From NCBI GenBank assembly GCA_950022655.1, contig OX465583.1:11617298-11681297 (forward strand): a stretch of 64,000 nucleotides of DNA. The letters are read 5' to 3'. This DNA is from Alentia gelatinosa. Lineage: Eukaryota > Annelida > Polychaeta > Phyllodocida > Polynoidae. The position numbers and the translations under genes are program-made. Below are positions 1 to 11,391 of the stretch, piece by piece (positions within the stretch are counted from its first letter, which is position 1; every line of letters begins with the position of its first letter). The notes under the pieces are model-generated. The model did no database searches. It had not been told where the DNA came from and saw nothing but the letters and a program-made list of their open reading frames with translations.

Positions 1-1130
1 CCTTTCTCCTTATGTCTTAGTGAAGCGGGATTCCCACGATGGGATTTTTGTACCTCACAGGCAGTTTGTCTGAGACAAATCCTGCTGAGATTCTGTACCC
101 TGTAAAGTGGAATTCACATGATGGGATTTCTGTACCTCACAGGCTGTTTGTCTGAGACAAATCCTGCTGAAATTCTGTGCCTTGTAAAGTGGAATTCACA
201 TGATGGGATTTCTGTACCTCACAGGCTGTTTGTCTGAGACAAATCCTGCTGAGATTCTGTACCCTGTAAAGTGGGATACACACGATGGGATTTGTGTACC
301 TCACAGGCTGTTTGTCTGAGACAAATCCTGCTGAGATTCTGTACCCTGTAAAGTGGGATACACACGAAGGATTCATGTACCTAACAGGCTGTTTGTCTGA
401 GACAAATCGTGCTGAGATTCTGTACCCTGTATAGTGAGATACACACGATGGGATGCATGTACCTCACAGGCAGTTTGTCTGAGACAAATCCTGCTGAGAT
501 TCTGTACCCTGTAAATTGGGATACACACGATGGGATGCATGTACCTCACAGGTTGTTTGTCTGAGACAAATCCTGCTGAGATTCTGTACCCTGTAAAGTG
601 GGATACACACGATGGGATGCATGTACCTCACAGGCAGTTTGTCTGAGACAAATCCTGCTGAGATTCTGTACCCTGTATAGTGGGATACACACGATGGGAT
701 GCATGTACCTCACAGGCAGTTTGTCTGAGACAAATCCTGCTGAGATTCTGTACCCTGTAAAGTGGGATACACACGATGAGATGCATGTACCTCACAGGCA
801 GTTTGTCTGAGACAAATCCTGCTGAGATTCTGTACCCTGTAAAGTGGGATACACACGATGGGATGCATGTACCTCACAGGCAGTTTGTCTGAGACAAATC
901 GTGCTGAGATTCTGTACCCTGTAAAGTGGGATACACACGATGGGATTTGTGTACCTCACAGGCTGTTTGTCTGAGACAAATCCTGCTGAGATTCTGTACC
1001 CTGTAAAGTGGGATACACACGATGGGATTTGTGTACCTCACAGGCTGTTTGTCTGATACAAATCCTGCTGAGATTCTGTACCCTGTAAAGTGGGATACAC
1101 ACGATGGGATGCATGTACCTCACAGACTGT
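1..1130. repeat. 82-bp tandem satellite array, about 13.5 copies
   Basis: Successive units beginning GTGGGATACACACG start at 598, 680 and 762, giving an exact 82-bp period. Each unit carries a GTACCTCACAGGC word, then TTTGTCTGAGACAAATCC (itself partly palindromic), then GAGATTCTGTACCCTGTA. Early units vary (GTGGAATTCACATG) and later ones are more uniform. The unit head is related to the dispersed AAGTGGGATTCACACGG repeat at 22.4-23.5 kb and 25.5-26.2 kb. Short open frames here are by-products of the period and are not genes. The array continues off the left edge of the window. Confidence 0.95.
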
Positions 1131-1345
1131 AGGGTTCCATTTCCCTAGGACATTTATCCCCTGCAATGGTTGGCGACATTTACCCCTAAAAATAACAGAA
1201 TCTCATGAGATTAAAAACCATATGAGGTACATGAATCCCACAGTGTGAATTCCACTTTACAAGTAACAGAATCTTATGAGGTTTCAAACCCTGTGAGGTA
1301 TATAAATCCCACCGTATGAATCTGACTTTACCCAGGCACCGGCAG
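1131..1345 (-). repeat. inverted end of the AAGTGGGATTCAC repeat family
   Basis: Read on the minus strand this contains two diverged units with AAATCTCATGAGATTCTGTT-like words and a segment (TGGCGACATTTACCCC on plus) that matches 26.16-26.2 kb in reverse. It therefore closes the 82-bp array with an inverted copy of the family end, which suggests that the array lies inside a TIR-type element. Confidence 0.6.
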
Positions 1346-2089
1346 TTGGGCTCCTGAATGGATCTGTTCCACAATTAGTAATTATAAAGATTATTAGCGA
1401 AGATTTCAATATCACCCAGCTCTCAGTATATCGAAAAAGTGTACCTAGTATCTCAGTTACCAGCCAGCAACCCTCTATTAGAGGACTCATAGGGAGGCTT
1501 GTCTCCCGAACACCAGACCTGAACACGGAGTCCCACTGTATACCACTTCTGATACTAATGAATAAATGGTCACAAATATCTAATCAGAATTAGCCACAGT
1601 GATTCTTTTGTTACAATATTGTTTCACATGATATTTTATTATGATGTGGAAGTTGGTCCTCTTCTCCGAAGAGACAATATTTCATATTCGCTGTATGCTA
1701 CGACTGTTGTTATTGATCGCAGACTTATCTATGATTTGGGTTATATAACAAAGAAAGGCAGAGCCAAGAAAACTAATTTCTGGCCAATTGAGGCAAATGC
1801 CCCTTTAGTGGGCTTTGTGTAATACGACTTGATTGTATCAATACTCTGTAAAAAGACTTTTGAAATAACCCAATAAAGCAATTGTACCCAAAAGAAATTT
1901 AACAGCACACTAAAAATGTACATGAAATTCCTAACCTCTGACTAGAAAAGTTATCCTAAGGCTAAATTATATACGTGCTTTTAATGATCACAACAATATA
2001 TATATATTTGTTTTTCTTTCGGTTGCAAGCGTTTAATAAAGCGTATACTTACACGCTCTATGACCCCTAAAGGCTAGAGTGGTCACATA
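1346..2089. other. no gene or repeat recognised
   Basis: AT-rich sequence with only short random open frames. I see no splice-framed coding pattern, RNA gene or inverted repeat of note. Confidence 0.4.
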
Positions 2090-2400
2090 GACACTTCCAG
2101 CGTGCTGCATAATCTGTCCCTTCACCATCTGCATGCCATTCACTATGATATGGGGAAAGGAGCAGGGTGCCAGTGTCTCAGTTTCTTAGGAGCGTGCCTA
2201 GCTGACCATGACCAATCGCTCAAGACTGCAATACCCTAAGACCCACTGGTGCTTGATATGTTTGAATCCTAGACAACCAGTTGCAGAATTGGCAAGTGGG
2301 TTAGAGAAAACTCAAACCTTTTAACTGTTGTTCAATTATGATTGCACGTTCATTCATCAACAACGAACATACCATTTGCTCCTAGTTTCAATTTCCATCA
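2090..2400 (+). pseudogene. dispersed repeat copy with a partly conserved reading frame
   Basis: The segment matches 34225-34600 on the opposite strand. Shared words include TGACCATGACCAATC, TGGTGCTTGATATGTTTG and ATTGCACG(T/C)TCATTCATCAA. Where the two copies align, one frame reads ADHDQSL(K/E)T-IP then D-LVLDMF-S and a stop in both, although this copy has an in-frame TAA in the middle. This looks like a decayed 3' coding end of an old mobile element or a processed gene fragment. I do not recognise the protein. Confidence 0.45.
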
Positions 2401-3084
2401 AACATTGAAGATTGTACACGTTTTCTTATAAACATTTCTATGAATTACCAATAAAAGGATTACATTACCTTGTGGTCTGTCTCTTTGCTGCAGTGTGTTT
2501 TGATTTTTATAATTATTTATTGTTCATATATAAGATAAACATTAATATTACTCAAAGTTCTTTATCGTTCTCCCTGACTATCTACGTGTTTAGTTGCAAC
2601 TTCTACCTCTCATGAAAGTTTAAATTATTTCTGCACAACATAATAGAAGACTCTGTCTAGAATTGTTATCGCATCAAATACACCTGCAATTGAAAATGCA
2701 AAGAATAATGGATGGAAGACATATTTAGAAATACAATATTGTGCTTTTCTTAAACAGTCAATACGAGGAAACCTCTACAGCAACTCTATAGTACCTTGCT
2801 TCAAGCCAACCGAGTTCTGTAGTACTGGAGAAAAACCTGTGTCTCACACCGAGGGTTGTCTCTATGAATCAAGGTCTTTGATATGTTTTTGCCCAAATAG
2901 TCTCCTCTTAAATACAAGTCTATTCTGACTCGTGCTCGATCATGGTGATCCGTGCAGAGTGCAGAATCGACTGCGAGAAAGGGAATCCACTCCAACTGCC
3001 GTCTAACGACTAGCTGTAGAGGGATATCGACATGGTCGTACGTCTTTGAGATCAGTGAGCCGCGAACCAGTTATACAGACCCTA
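2401..3084. other. no gene recognised
   Basis: AT-rich sequence without a supportable gene. A few units of the 28-bp satellite word (TTACACTGGCCGCCAGAGC) occur at its right edge (3085-3140), ahead of the main array at 4.2 kb. Confidence 0.4.
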
Positions 3085-3136
3085 CACTGGCAGCCACAGC
3101 CACACTATGTTACACTGGCCGCCAGAGCTATACTAT

Positions 3137-3284
3137 GGGAGAACTATGTTATTATACTTGTACGGAATGATTACCTCTTTCAGATCGGTCAAAATACCCA
3201 CCGACGTCGGAGACGGAGGTGGGTATTTTGACCGATCTGAAAGTCGGTAATCATTCCGTACAAGTATAATCACATTGTTCTCCT
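3137..3284. mobile_element. long hairpin (hairpin superfamily, copy 1)
   Basis: Near-perfect inverted repeat. The left arm runs from GGGAGAACTATGTTATTATAC through CAGATCGGTCAAAATACC and the right arm is its complement ending GTATAATCACATTGTTCTCC. Arms are about 65 bp and the apex carries GACGTCGGAGACGGAG. To the right lies ATTATTATATACC, the block-end motif seen beside hairpins at 28.4 and 45.7 kb. It can be either a fold-back element or a palindromic MITE. No target duplication is visible. Confidence 0.7.
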
Positions 3285-3570
3285 ATTATTATATACCTTA
3301 AATTGCCCGTAGATAGTCTAATTTTACCGTAATTGGCCGTTAATCACACTCCCTCTCTGTCAAGTTTACTCCGAAAGGCGCCCTGTACAAGAAATTATCA
3401 ACCGGATGTTTATTCCTAACCCATGGTGCATGCGCAGTTGGTCACACACTCTCCTTGCACATTCTTTACATACCCAGCATATTTTTAATAACGTGAAGAG
3501 TATGGGAATATGTGCCTGGAGAGTGAATGGTAGGTTATAAATCATAACAACTGGCCTACTATCAGGGAAA

Positions 3571-3642
3571 TCATTGGTGGTGTAGTGGTTAGGGCACTCG
3601 CTTCCAACTCGGGAGGTCTTGGGTACGAGTCCCGCTTACACA
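3571..3642 (+). ncRNA. tRNA-like Pol III unit (degenerate tRNA or SINE head)
   Basis: A perfect A box (TGGTGTAGTGG) is followed about 35 bp later by a near B box (GGTACGAGTCC), aligning end to end with the tRNA-Gly layout. The anticodon loop would read TTCCAAC (CCA). The D stem pairs, the T stem pairs at four of five positions and the acceptor stem does not pair, so it is unlikely to be a working tRNA. A T5 run at about 3646 could terminate Pol III. Confidence 0.45.
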
Positions 3643-3645
3643 ATT

Positions 3646-4232
3646 GTTTTTATGCTTTTCTTTTTAAATAAAAAAGGAAAAAACGCCAGTGTAGAGACAT
3701 TCATTACAGAATATAAAAACGAACTTAAAGTCTATTCTGAATTATTTTAGTTTTATGTGTAAACAATGTGTCCTTCGCTGTTTGTTTACATTTTTATGAT
3801 TTGTTTACATTTTGCAGGCTTGCTCCCACTGCCAGTAGTGTAGTAAAGGCTCCGACTCTTAGTGTCCATAGTGTCAGTTATAGTGTTTTTTCATGATGAT
3901 TTCTTTTGTATTTCGGAGTAATTCCATAATTCATGTTTGGATTCTGTATTTAAATGTCCTAGATGCCGTAGTTCACTATAACTGACCACTAAATATTTCC
4001 GTAATCGAATCGATGTCATCCGTCCGCCATTTTTAGATTTGCAGTCGTTCATCTTCTGACAAACTCTCATCCAATCAGATTGCGTTATTTTACGTTGAAA
4101 GCACTCCGTATGGCCTATCCAAAGGCGAGTCGTACAAGAAATTATGGAGTACCTCGCTCATACGACACATATACTACACCCCAAGCAGCAGTGCGTATTC
4201 GTATTGAGTTCATGCATAGGTATATAATAATA
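3646..4232. other. no gene recognised
   Basis: AT-rich, with no convincing coding or RNA feature; it runs into the 28-bp satellite at its right end. Confidence 0.4.
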
Positions 4233-5542
4233 CGTTATACTGGCCACCAGAGCTACACTATGTTACACTAGCCGCCAGAGCTACATCACATTACACTGGC
4301 CACCAGAGCTACACTATGTTATACTGGTCACCAGAGCTACACTACGTTACACTGGCCACCAGAGCTACACTACGTTACACTGGCCACCAGAGCTACACTT
4401 CATTACACTGGCCGCCAGAGCTACACTACTTACACTGGCCACCAGAGCTAAACGAGGTTACACTGGCCACCAGAGCTACACTTCATTACACTGGCTGCCA
4501 GAGCTACATTACATTATACTGGCCGCCAGAGCTACACTACGCTACACTGGCTGCCAGAGCTACACAACGTTACACTGGCTGCCAGAGCTACACTATGTTA
4601 CACTGGCTGCCAGAGCTACACCACGTTATACTGGCCACCAGAGCTACACTATGTTACACTGGCCACCAGATCTACGCTACGTTACACTGGCCACCAGAGC
4701 TATATTACGTTACACTGGCCACCAGAACTCAACTACGTTACACTGGCCGCTAGAGCTACACTAAATTACACTGGCCACCAGAGCTACACAACGTTACACT
4801 GCCCACCAGAGCTACACTACGTTACACTGGCCTCCAGAGCTACACTACGCTGCATTGGCCACCAGAGCTACACTACGTTACACTGGCCGCCATAACTATG
4901 CTATGTTACACTGGCCACCAGAGCTACATTACATTACACTGGCCACCAGAGCTACACTATGTTATACTGGTCACCAGAGCTACACTACGTTACACTGGCC
5001 ACCAGAGCTACACTATGTTACACTGGCCACCAGAGCTATACTTCATTACACTGGCCGCCAGAGCTACACTACGTTACACTGGCCACCAGAGCTAAACGAG
5101 GTTACACTGGCCACCAGAGCTACACTTCATTACACTGGCTGCCAGAGCTACATAACGTTATACTGGCCGCCAGAGCTACACTACGTTACACTGGCTGCAA
5201 GAGCTACACAACGTTACACTGGCTGCCAGAGCTACACTATGTTACACTGGCTGCCAGAGCTACACCACGTTATACTGGCCACCAGAGCTACACTATGTTA
5301 CACTGGCCACCAGATCTACACTATGTTACACTGGCCACCAGATCTACGCTACGTTATCAGAGCTATATTACGTTACACTGGCCACCAGAACTCAACTACG
5401 TTACACTGGCCGCCAGAGCTACACTAAATTACACTGGCCACCAGAGCTACACTAAGCTACACTGGCCACCAGAGCTAAACGAGGTTACACTGGCCGCTAG
5501 AGCTACATAAAGTTCCACTGGCCACAAAAGCTACACTACGTA
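4233..5542. repeat. 28-bp tandem satellite, about 47 copies
   Basis: The unit is GTTACACTGGCCACCAGAGC plus TACACTAC. Because 28 is not a multiple of three, all three forward frames stay largely open and give overlapping 28-residue periodic translations (HWPPELHYVTLATRA-like). These are artefacts and not proteins. Units vary mainly at CCACC/CCGCC/CTGCC, and a block of variants recurs in the same order at about 4.45-4.72 kb and 5.10-5.36 kb. That indicates duplication of a multi-unit segment as well as single-unit slippage. Confidence 0.95.
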
Positions 5543-6526
5543 AACTCTAGCGGAGTCAAATCAGAGGCCACCTTGAACCACCATGCTTTTACACTGGTTC
5601 CCTGCCCCTATGAGCCGAAACGTGCATATTCGTGGGACACTGAATTGAATGTGAAATTGAAGGTGAAGGTCACTCAGTGCACTTCCGATTTCCTGTTGAA
5701 GAATCCTGATGATTGGTTCCTATGGTGTTAGAATCCTGCTGATTGGCTCCCATGAATGCGCAGGTTTTCGTGGTGCTATAAATGATGGGACAGGTTAACC
5801 ACAATTACCTTGAACTTACCCTGGTTCCCCGGTCATTTAGAGTGGACGGGGGAACCAGCGATATTTTTGCAGGGCCCTATCCTGCGAGCGAACCCGCGTT
5901 GAAACCAGCGTAACAGGAAAACCAGCTCATTACTACGTCCCACAAAGCACTAGAAAAATAGTGGTAGTTACCTGGCCCAATATGTAAGGAGGACATAGGT
6001 CATGCTTCCAGGCTACTATGCTCTAAGTGTTTCCAATCTCTCAGCAGATCTTTCCTGTGACATACACCGATGTTTGGAGAATGTGCTATTTCCTATTCCT
6101 GAAGCCATTTTCCTATGAATTTATTTCATTTTATGTGTATTTTGAGTAAATTTACTACAGTGGACTTTATTGTTAATTCTGTGAGCTATGATTATATCTC
6201 CGCAAGTATTTCGGCTCTCAGAATACACATGGAAATAATTGCTTGGCCCAAGTATGAGAATTCATGGACTAGGCTTGGATTGAACCACACCAACCTCTCA
6301 GTCGAAAGAGAGTGGAAGTAGAGTTGGTGGCAAATTTATACAGAACCTTGATCAGGCTGCAAATAATACTACATGTCAGAACTACCTCATCAGTGCTCTC
6401 AGGTCGACAGTGCGTGCACCAACTCCCTCGTCTAGATATTAACTTTTCATAGTGCTGTGGAGGTTGCTTCCCAGTGCAGTTTTACTACCATGTCCGTATT
6501 CCGCTGTAAGACTAAGAAACTGATAA
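5543..6526. other. intergenic stretch without a clear gene
   Basis: No gene is supported. The left part has a promoter-like arrangement (listed separately at 5711-5783). The remainder is AT-rich with one short open frame (6115-6321) whose translation looks like chance. Confidence 0.35.
5711..5783 (+). promoter_or_regulatory. candidate TATA/CCAAT promoter
   Basis: Two inverted CCAAT boxes (GATTGG at 5711 and 5741, in a duplicated GAATCCTG context) precede a TATAAAT box at 5777-5783 by 30-60 bp, which is a classical Pol II core spacing. Transcription would start near 5807 on the plus strand. No open frame follows directly, so this could equally be a retroelement-derived or chance arrangement. 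Confidence 0.3.
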
Positions 6527-6748
6527 GTGTTTAGTCTGTGTCCCCTTATGCCATCGAGAATTGTGCTTAAGCAGAAGAAACCAAATCGAGAAAAATACAA
6601 GAGTAGTCCTTTCTATGTTGGTGCTATATACTGGAACTTGTTAACGGAAGATACTCAAAAAATTGTTTCGAATAATAATTTTAAGATTCGGGTAAAAAGT
6701 GAATTATTACAACTTCAACAACAAGAAAACGTTGATCTCGCTGAGTAA
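6527..6748 (+). pseudogene. relic of a LINE ORF2 C-terminus
   Basis: The 73-residue frame contains KYKSSPFYVGAIYWNLL followed by TQKIVSNNNFKIRVKSELL. This matches the pattern seen at the very C-terminus of many non-LTR retrotransposon polyproteins: a basic stretch, a short conserved F-Y-x-G-A-x-x-W-N-x-L segment, then a K-F/K-x-K-x-K-L-type tail. No RT domain lies upstream, so this would be a 5'-truncated remnant. The assignment rests on motif resemblance only. Confidence 0.45.
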
Positions 6749-7179
6749 AACAGTTGTCATTAAATAACTATGACGCTTGTACAATAACGTTGGTATAAAG
6801 TTCTATGATTATTCTTTCTACTGTGTATAAGTGGAGTATGCCTGTTGATGTACTGTCTAGTTTCTATGTTGACCTCTCTGGGAAGAACGTCCTCGGACGA
6901 CAGACTGTGTCTTTGTTCAATGTTTACGTGAATAATTTTTTTTTTAAAGTGCTTCAAACGAGATGGGTATCGGGGACACAGGCAATGCTCGAATATGTTG
7001 CTGATTTTATCTAAGCCTGGATATGGTTATCTGTTTATCACTAATTAAGTATGAGTTACCGCACTCGCAAGCCTTTTGAGAACGAGTTGCCATGGAGGAC
7101 TTTTAACCTCGTCTCAATATAGTATCTTTAGATTATAGACAAATTCATAGACATATGTTTAGACATGCCAATCCACCAT

Positions 7180-8046
7180 GCATTGTATGGGGTTTTTATC
7201 GGTGACTAATCGCAGAAACGTGGTCAATTGCCCCGATATTAGGTGACCTTCCGACGCGATTTTGATTTTGTATCGGGAGGCGCATCGTAGACCATATCGG
7301 TGCCATATCGTGGTAGGTGGATGTCGGGCCTCGGACCCGGCACCCACCAACGCCGATACATGCCGACGTGCACCGATACAAAATGGTCATATCGTAGTAC
7401 ATGTATATCGGTTCGCGTCGGTTCGTGTCAGTGTGCGTCTTAACGTGTTGGGAGGGTGCATGAAAAAGGTACCATGGTCCTGATACACCCCGATATAGCT
7501 CACGATGCAACCATTTTTCCTTTATAATTCCAGAAATAATGCATATTTATGATTGATATTTTATCTGTAGATACAAAACAATATGATATGATATTTCATA
7601 ATAATATTTAATGAAAAAAAATCAGTTTCAATTTAAAGTAAAAAATGATCGATTTGAGACCATTATCTATTTTAAAATTTCACCATATTTACAGAGCGGC
7701 ATTATCATTATATATTACAAATATTCTGAAAATATCAAAATGTTTCGATGATTTTTTCATATGATTTCCCGTTCAAAGTTTCAGGCATACATACCGACGC
7801 GCACCGACGCGCACTGACGCGCTACGACAATCGATACATGATCGATTGTTGTAGACCCTCTACGATATGGGTTTTTTTATCGTAGCGCGTATAGGTGCGC
7901 GTCAGTAGCATTGTCTTAGAAACCTGACCAACTGCCCCGATATGCGCTTCGATTTTGCTATGATATAGATTTTGTATCGGGAGGTCAATATCGGCGCGCG
8001 TCGGTGCGCGTCGGGAACCCGGTGGACACCCCCCACCCCCCATCCC
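7180..8046. mobile_element. CGAT-rich inverted-repeat element(s)
   Basis: Two segments (7190-7500 and 7790-8040) are packed with CGAT, ATCGG and CGACGCG words in both orientations and share GATTTTGTATCGGGAGG. Between them lies 280 bp of very AT-rich sequence. One inner edge reads CACCCACCAACGCCGATAC, and the far right edge in reverse reads GGTGTCCACCGGGTTCCCGA, so the pair may be the ends of one TIR element. Exact limits are uncertain. Confidence 0.5.
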
Positions 8047-8049
8047 TTA

Positions 8050-8800
8050 GAGCCGGCCCCCACCTACCACGATTCTGCTCCCGATTGGCCTTACGATGGC
8101 CTTCCCGACACCATTCCGATTCTATCGCGAGTTAAGCTTAAATCGTGGTAGGTGGAACAGGTTTCTGCGATTCACTCTACGATACCCCACGATAGGCTGC
8201 GATAGAAAACGCCAATCGAAGAGGTCACGATAACTTCCAACATGTTGGAAATTTCGTAGGCTGTCCTAGCCTATTGGAAGTAATTCAACAGGAAAATATC
8301 TCTTGTGGATGGAATAATTGTGAAAAATTATGTAATTCTGGAAATAGGTAGGGCGCATGTAGATGTATAATCGCTGTAATTATGAAAATATTTGATGAAG
8401 TCTAAGTGTCTGAAAATAATAGTCTTTTATCGGAATTATTATTCTACCACAGTTATATTATTCAATTCGATTGTTTTAGTGTTTGAAAATAATGTCATAA
8501 TATATCGTAGGTATCTGTAGAAAATTATTCGGATTCATTCAATATTTCCAAAATTATAGTATATATCAATATTAAAATCATGCATGAGATCTACTCTGAA
8601 TCACCGATTGAATCGTGAGCCAATCGTGACCATGGTTTATGTTTTTGGTCCTCCCAAGGCATTTCTACACTCTACGATTTCAAACCATGTCCACGATTTG
8701 AAACTATCGGAGACCTCCCGATAGGTCGCGATTTGGGCATTTCAAATCGTAGCTATCGGGAAGTATGTCGTAGACCATCGTGGTAGGTGGGGGCCGGCTC
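8050..8800. mobile_element. MITE family d with TTA target duplication
   Basis: TIRs GAGCCGGCCCCCACCTACC at the left and the exact complement at the right extend through CACGAT. The element is flanked on both sides by TTA (8047-8049 and 8801-8803), as for PIF/Harbinger MITEs. Both ends are rich in CGATAG/ATCGTGG words and the middle (8280-8580) is AT-rich. There is no coding capacity. Confidence 0.85.
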
Positions 8801-8910
8801 TTAAAGTCCAATTTCCTGCAGGTGAGACATGTCAGGGCTGCGGGAAGCCGCTCGTCTCCCTGCTCAGCACACCCTTCACCTTCTTACACCTGACTCGAAC
8901 TCCAGGGCGT

Positions 8911-8926
8911 TGACGTCACAAGGTCA
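8911..8926 (+). promoter_or_regulatory. CRE plus nuclear-receptor-like half-site
   Basis: A perfect palindromic cAMP response element TGACGTCA is followed immediately by CAAGGTCA, an extended AGGTCA half-site. The surrounding 8820-9000 is GC-richer than its neighbours. No gene is visible nearby, so function is unproven. Confidence 0.25.
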
Positions 8927-9199
8927 AGAATAGCTCCCCCAGCCCCCCCTCACTCCTCCGGGTGGATAATCTATGTGGTAGACACTGAAGCCTGACAATA
9001 GCCACAAAGGTTGTGTGTATAGTGGGTCGATGGCGTGAGACTCTTTCTTTGTTTATATCACAAAGAGTGGTTCGTATTTTAAGTATAGCTAAGCATCTTA
9101 TATTTGAGGCAGGTGTCGAGCTGGGATTGTAAATGGAGTAGATATACGGCCCAAATCGATAGAGTTTATCGTGTAGATAAGGATGTTTATTTCCGGCTC

Positions 9200-10015
9200 A
9201 AACAGATATATCCACCTGATACAAAGTGTCCATATAAAACACATAGGGAGTTCGTATGGACATACCCGGCGCATACAGATATATCCACCTGATACAAAAT
9301 GTCTATAGAAAACACATAGGGAGTTCGTATGGACATACCCGGCGCATACAGATATATCCACCTAATACAAAGTGTCCATATAAAACACATAGGGAGTTCG
9401 TATGGATATACCCGGCGCATACAGATATATCCACCTAGTGCAAAGTGTCTATAGAAAACACATAGGGAGTTCGTATGGACATACCCGGCGCATACAGATA
9501 TATCCACCTAATGCAAAGTGTCTATAGAAAACACATAGGGAGTTCGTATTCACATACCCGGCACATACAGATATATCCACCTAATACAAAGTGTCCATAG
9601 AAAAAACATAGGGAGCATGTATCACCATACCCGGAGCATACAGATATATCCACCTAATACAAAGTGTCCATAGAAAACACATAGGGAACATGTATCACCA
9701 TATCCGGAGCATACAGATATATCCACCCAACATAAAGTGTCCATAGAAAACACATAGGGAGTTTGTATGGACATACCCGGCGCATACTGACATATCCACC
9801 TAATACAAAGTGTCTATAGAAAACACATAGGGAGTTTGTATGGACATACCCGGCGCATACAGATATATCCACCTAATACAAAGTGTCTATAGAAAACACA
9901 TAGGGAGTTTGTATGGACATACCCGGCGCATACAGATTTTTCCACCTTATACAAAGTGTCCATAGGAAACACAAAGGGAGTTCGTATGGACATACCCGGC
10001 GCATACGGATGTGTA
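9200..10015. repeat. 73-bp tandem array, about 11 copies
   Basis: Units start CAGATATATCCACC at 9276 and 9349 (period 73) and carry ACAAAGTGTC, AGAAAACACATAGGGAG and GGACATACCCGGCGCATA. A second array of the same unit lies at 38.68-39.12 kb. Both are followed by CATACGGAT(G/A)TG and GTATGCTC, so they seem to be parts of the same composite element rather than free satellites. Short open frames here are artefacts. Confidence 0.92.
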
Positions 10016-10182
10016 GTATGCTCATTGTATTGAATGATTCAATAGGAATGTAAACTATGACAAGTGTTCTGTGTTGTCACTTTTCGTCCCCTTTCTTATT
10101 GCGTTTGTGGCGGTAGGGAGTGGATGCATGCCCCTTTTACTTACATCTATAACAAGTGATCTGTCTGCAAACTGTCAGCCAA

Positions 10183-10356
10183 AGGCCCGGCGTCCACTGA
10201 GCTCCTGATGCACTACGATAGGTCCTATGATGCAGATTTGATATCGCGTTGGAAAATCAGCTTTTTGTGCGTAGCCGATACACCCGAAGATGCAACCCGA
10301 TGCACGCATCGTAAGGTCTATCGTAGGGTATCGGGAGCTCAGTGGACGCCGGGCCT
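10183..10356. mobile_element. MITE family e, complete copy
   Basis: TIR AGGCCCGGCGTCCACTGAGC at the left and its complement GCTCAGTGGACGCCGGGCCT at the right. The interior holds ACTACGATAGG and ATCGTAGGG-type words in both directions. Length is about 174 bp. The flanks show no clear target duplication. Diverged copies lie at 20.78 and 29.22 kb. Confidence 0.8.
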
Positions 10357-10699
10357 GAGGCATAGAGGATTATGTGGATCACTTTTACCTAGGTAAATAC
10401 ATTGGAAAGGACAACATTAATGAAAAACCACTAATTTACCACTCTTTTCGTCTGTCACTAACATGTATAAAAGACAGAAATAATTAAAAACCACATTCTT
10501 CCCTTTAAATTTGTTCTTAATCAACCTGGCCCATTTCAAGCAAAATGTCTCAAGTGAAAATCAAAAACTGTTTTGCCTTCAAGAAATATTTTCTTACGCT
10601 TTTAGCTTGCCTAAAATCTGGCTTCTCTTTAAGTATCTCTAAGCAAATTCTTACTGATATGGCGGAATACACACACTATGAGATAAAAATCAATAAAAA

Positions 10700-10700
10700 G

Positions 10701-10737
<37 letters not shown>

Positions 10738-10755
10738 AATATATATATACATACA

Positions 10756-10806
<51 letters not shown>
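10700..10806. repeat. TA microsatellite (left flank of Ngaro insertion)
   Basis: Almost pure TA with a few C interruptions. The retrotransposon joins it directly, and TA repeats resume immediately beyond its other end (15661-15672), so the element appears to have inserted into one TA tract. Confidence 0.95.
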
Positions 10807-10811
<5 letters not shown>

Positions 10812-10968
10812 GTGTACGTTCCAGAAGATAATAAGAATAGAAGATTAAGTATATGAATATATCATCAATGAATATTATAATATAATATATATATATAACA
10901 AGACTTTCTGTTTGGCTGAGAATATGATTAGGGGTCTTTATTACAATAATTTGTCATATTGTCACTCG
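10805..10968 (-). repeat. Ngaro split direct repeat B2 (3' end)
   Basis: A 164-bp copy identical by eye to 11206-11369 (offset 401). It forms the 3' terminus of the element and abuts the TA tract. Confidence 0.9.
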
Positions 10969-10988
10969 GCAAATAATAATAAATAATA

Positions 10989-11208
10989 AAAAAAATCTGA
11001 AGCGTGGTGGGTCGGCGGTGGCGGATCCCTGTAGAGTGAGGTCGATCCCTGGTCCTGCCCGTCCTTTTATGGTCTGGTATCTGATGCCCTCTGGTGTCAG
11101 GTTCCTGAGTTGTTGGTCCCTGGTCCATGAACGCCGTGGTCCCCTGGTGAGACTTTACTGTACTACTATTTTATATGTCCATAAAGACTAGTCTTTATGA
11201 TCCACATA
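10989..11208 (-). repeat. Ngaro split direct repeat A2
   Basis: A 220-bp copy identical by eye to A1 at 15443-15662. It is separated from B2 by about 20 bp of AAT repeats and directly joined to B1. In this type of element the A2-B1 region is thought to let a circular intermediate be rebuilt with complete ends. Confidence 0.9.
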
Positions 11209-11369
11209 AACCGTGTACGTTCCAGAAGATAATAAGAATAGAAGATTAAGTATATGAATATATCATCAATGAATATTATAATATAATATATATATATAAC
11301 AAGACTTTCTGTTTGGCTGAGAATATGATTAGGGGTCTTTATTACAATAATTTGTCATATTGTCACTCG
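11206..11369 (-). repeat. Ngaro split direct repeat B1
   Basis: The internal B copy, directly downstream of the recombinase stop codon (about 22 bp), overlapping A2 by the shared ATA. Confidence 0.9.
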
Positions 11370-11391
11370 CCAACCCCCTGCCAAACAGAAA

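Noticed and set aside
598..810. 70-codon frame in the 82-bp array
   Set aside because: Period artefact in a satellite.
4316..5510. Long plus-strand frames giving HWPPELHYVTLATRA-type repeat proteins
   Set aside because: They follow mechanically from a stop-poor 28-bp satellite and occur in all three frames.
4233..5542. CRISPR-like array of 28-bp repeats
   Set aside because: Units are contiguous with no unique spacers, in a eukaryotic transposon-rich setting.
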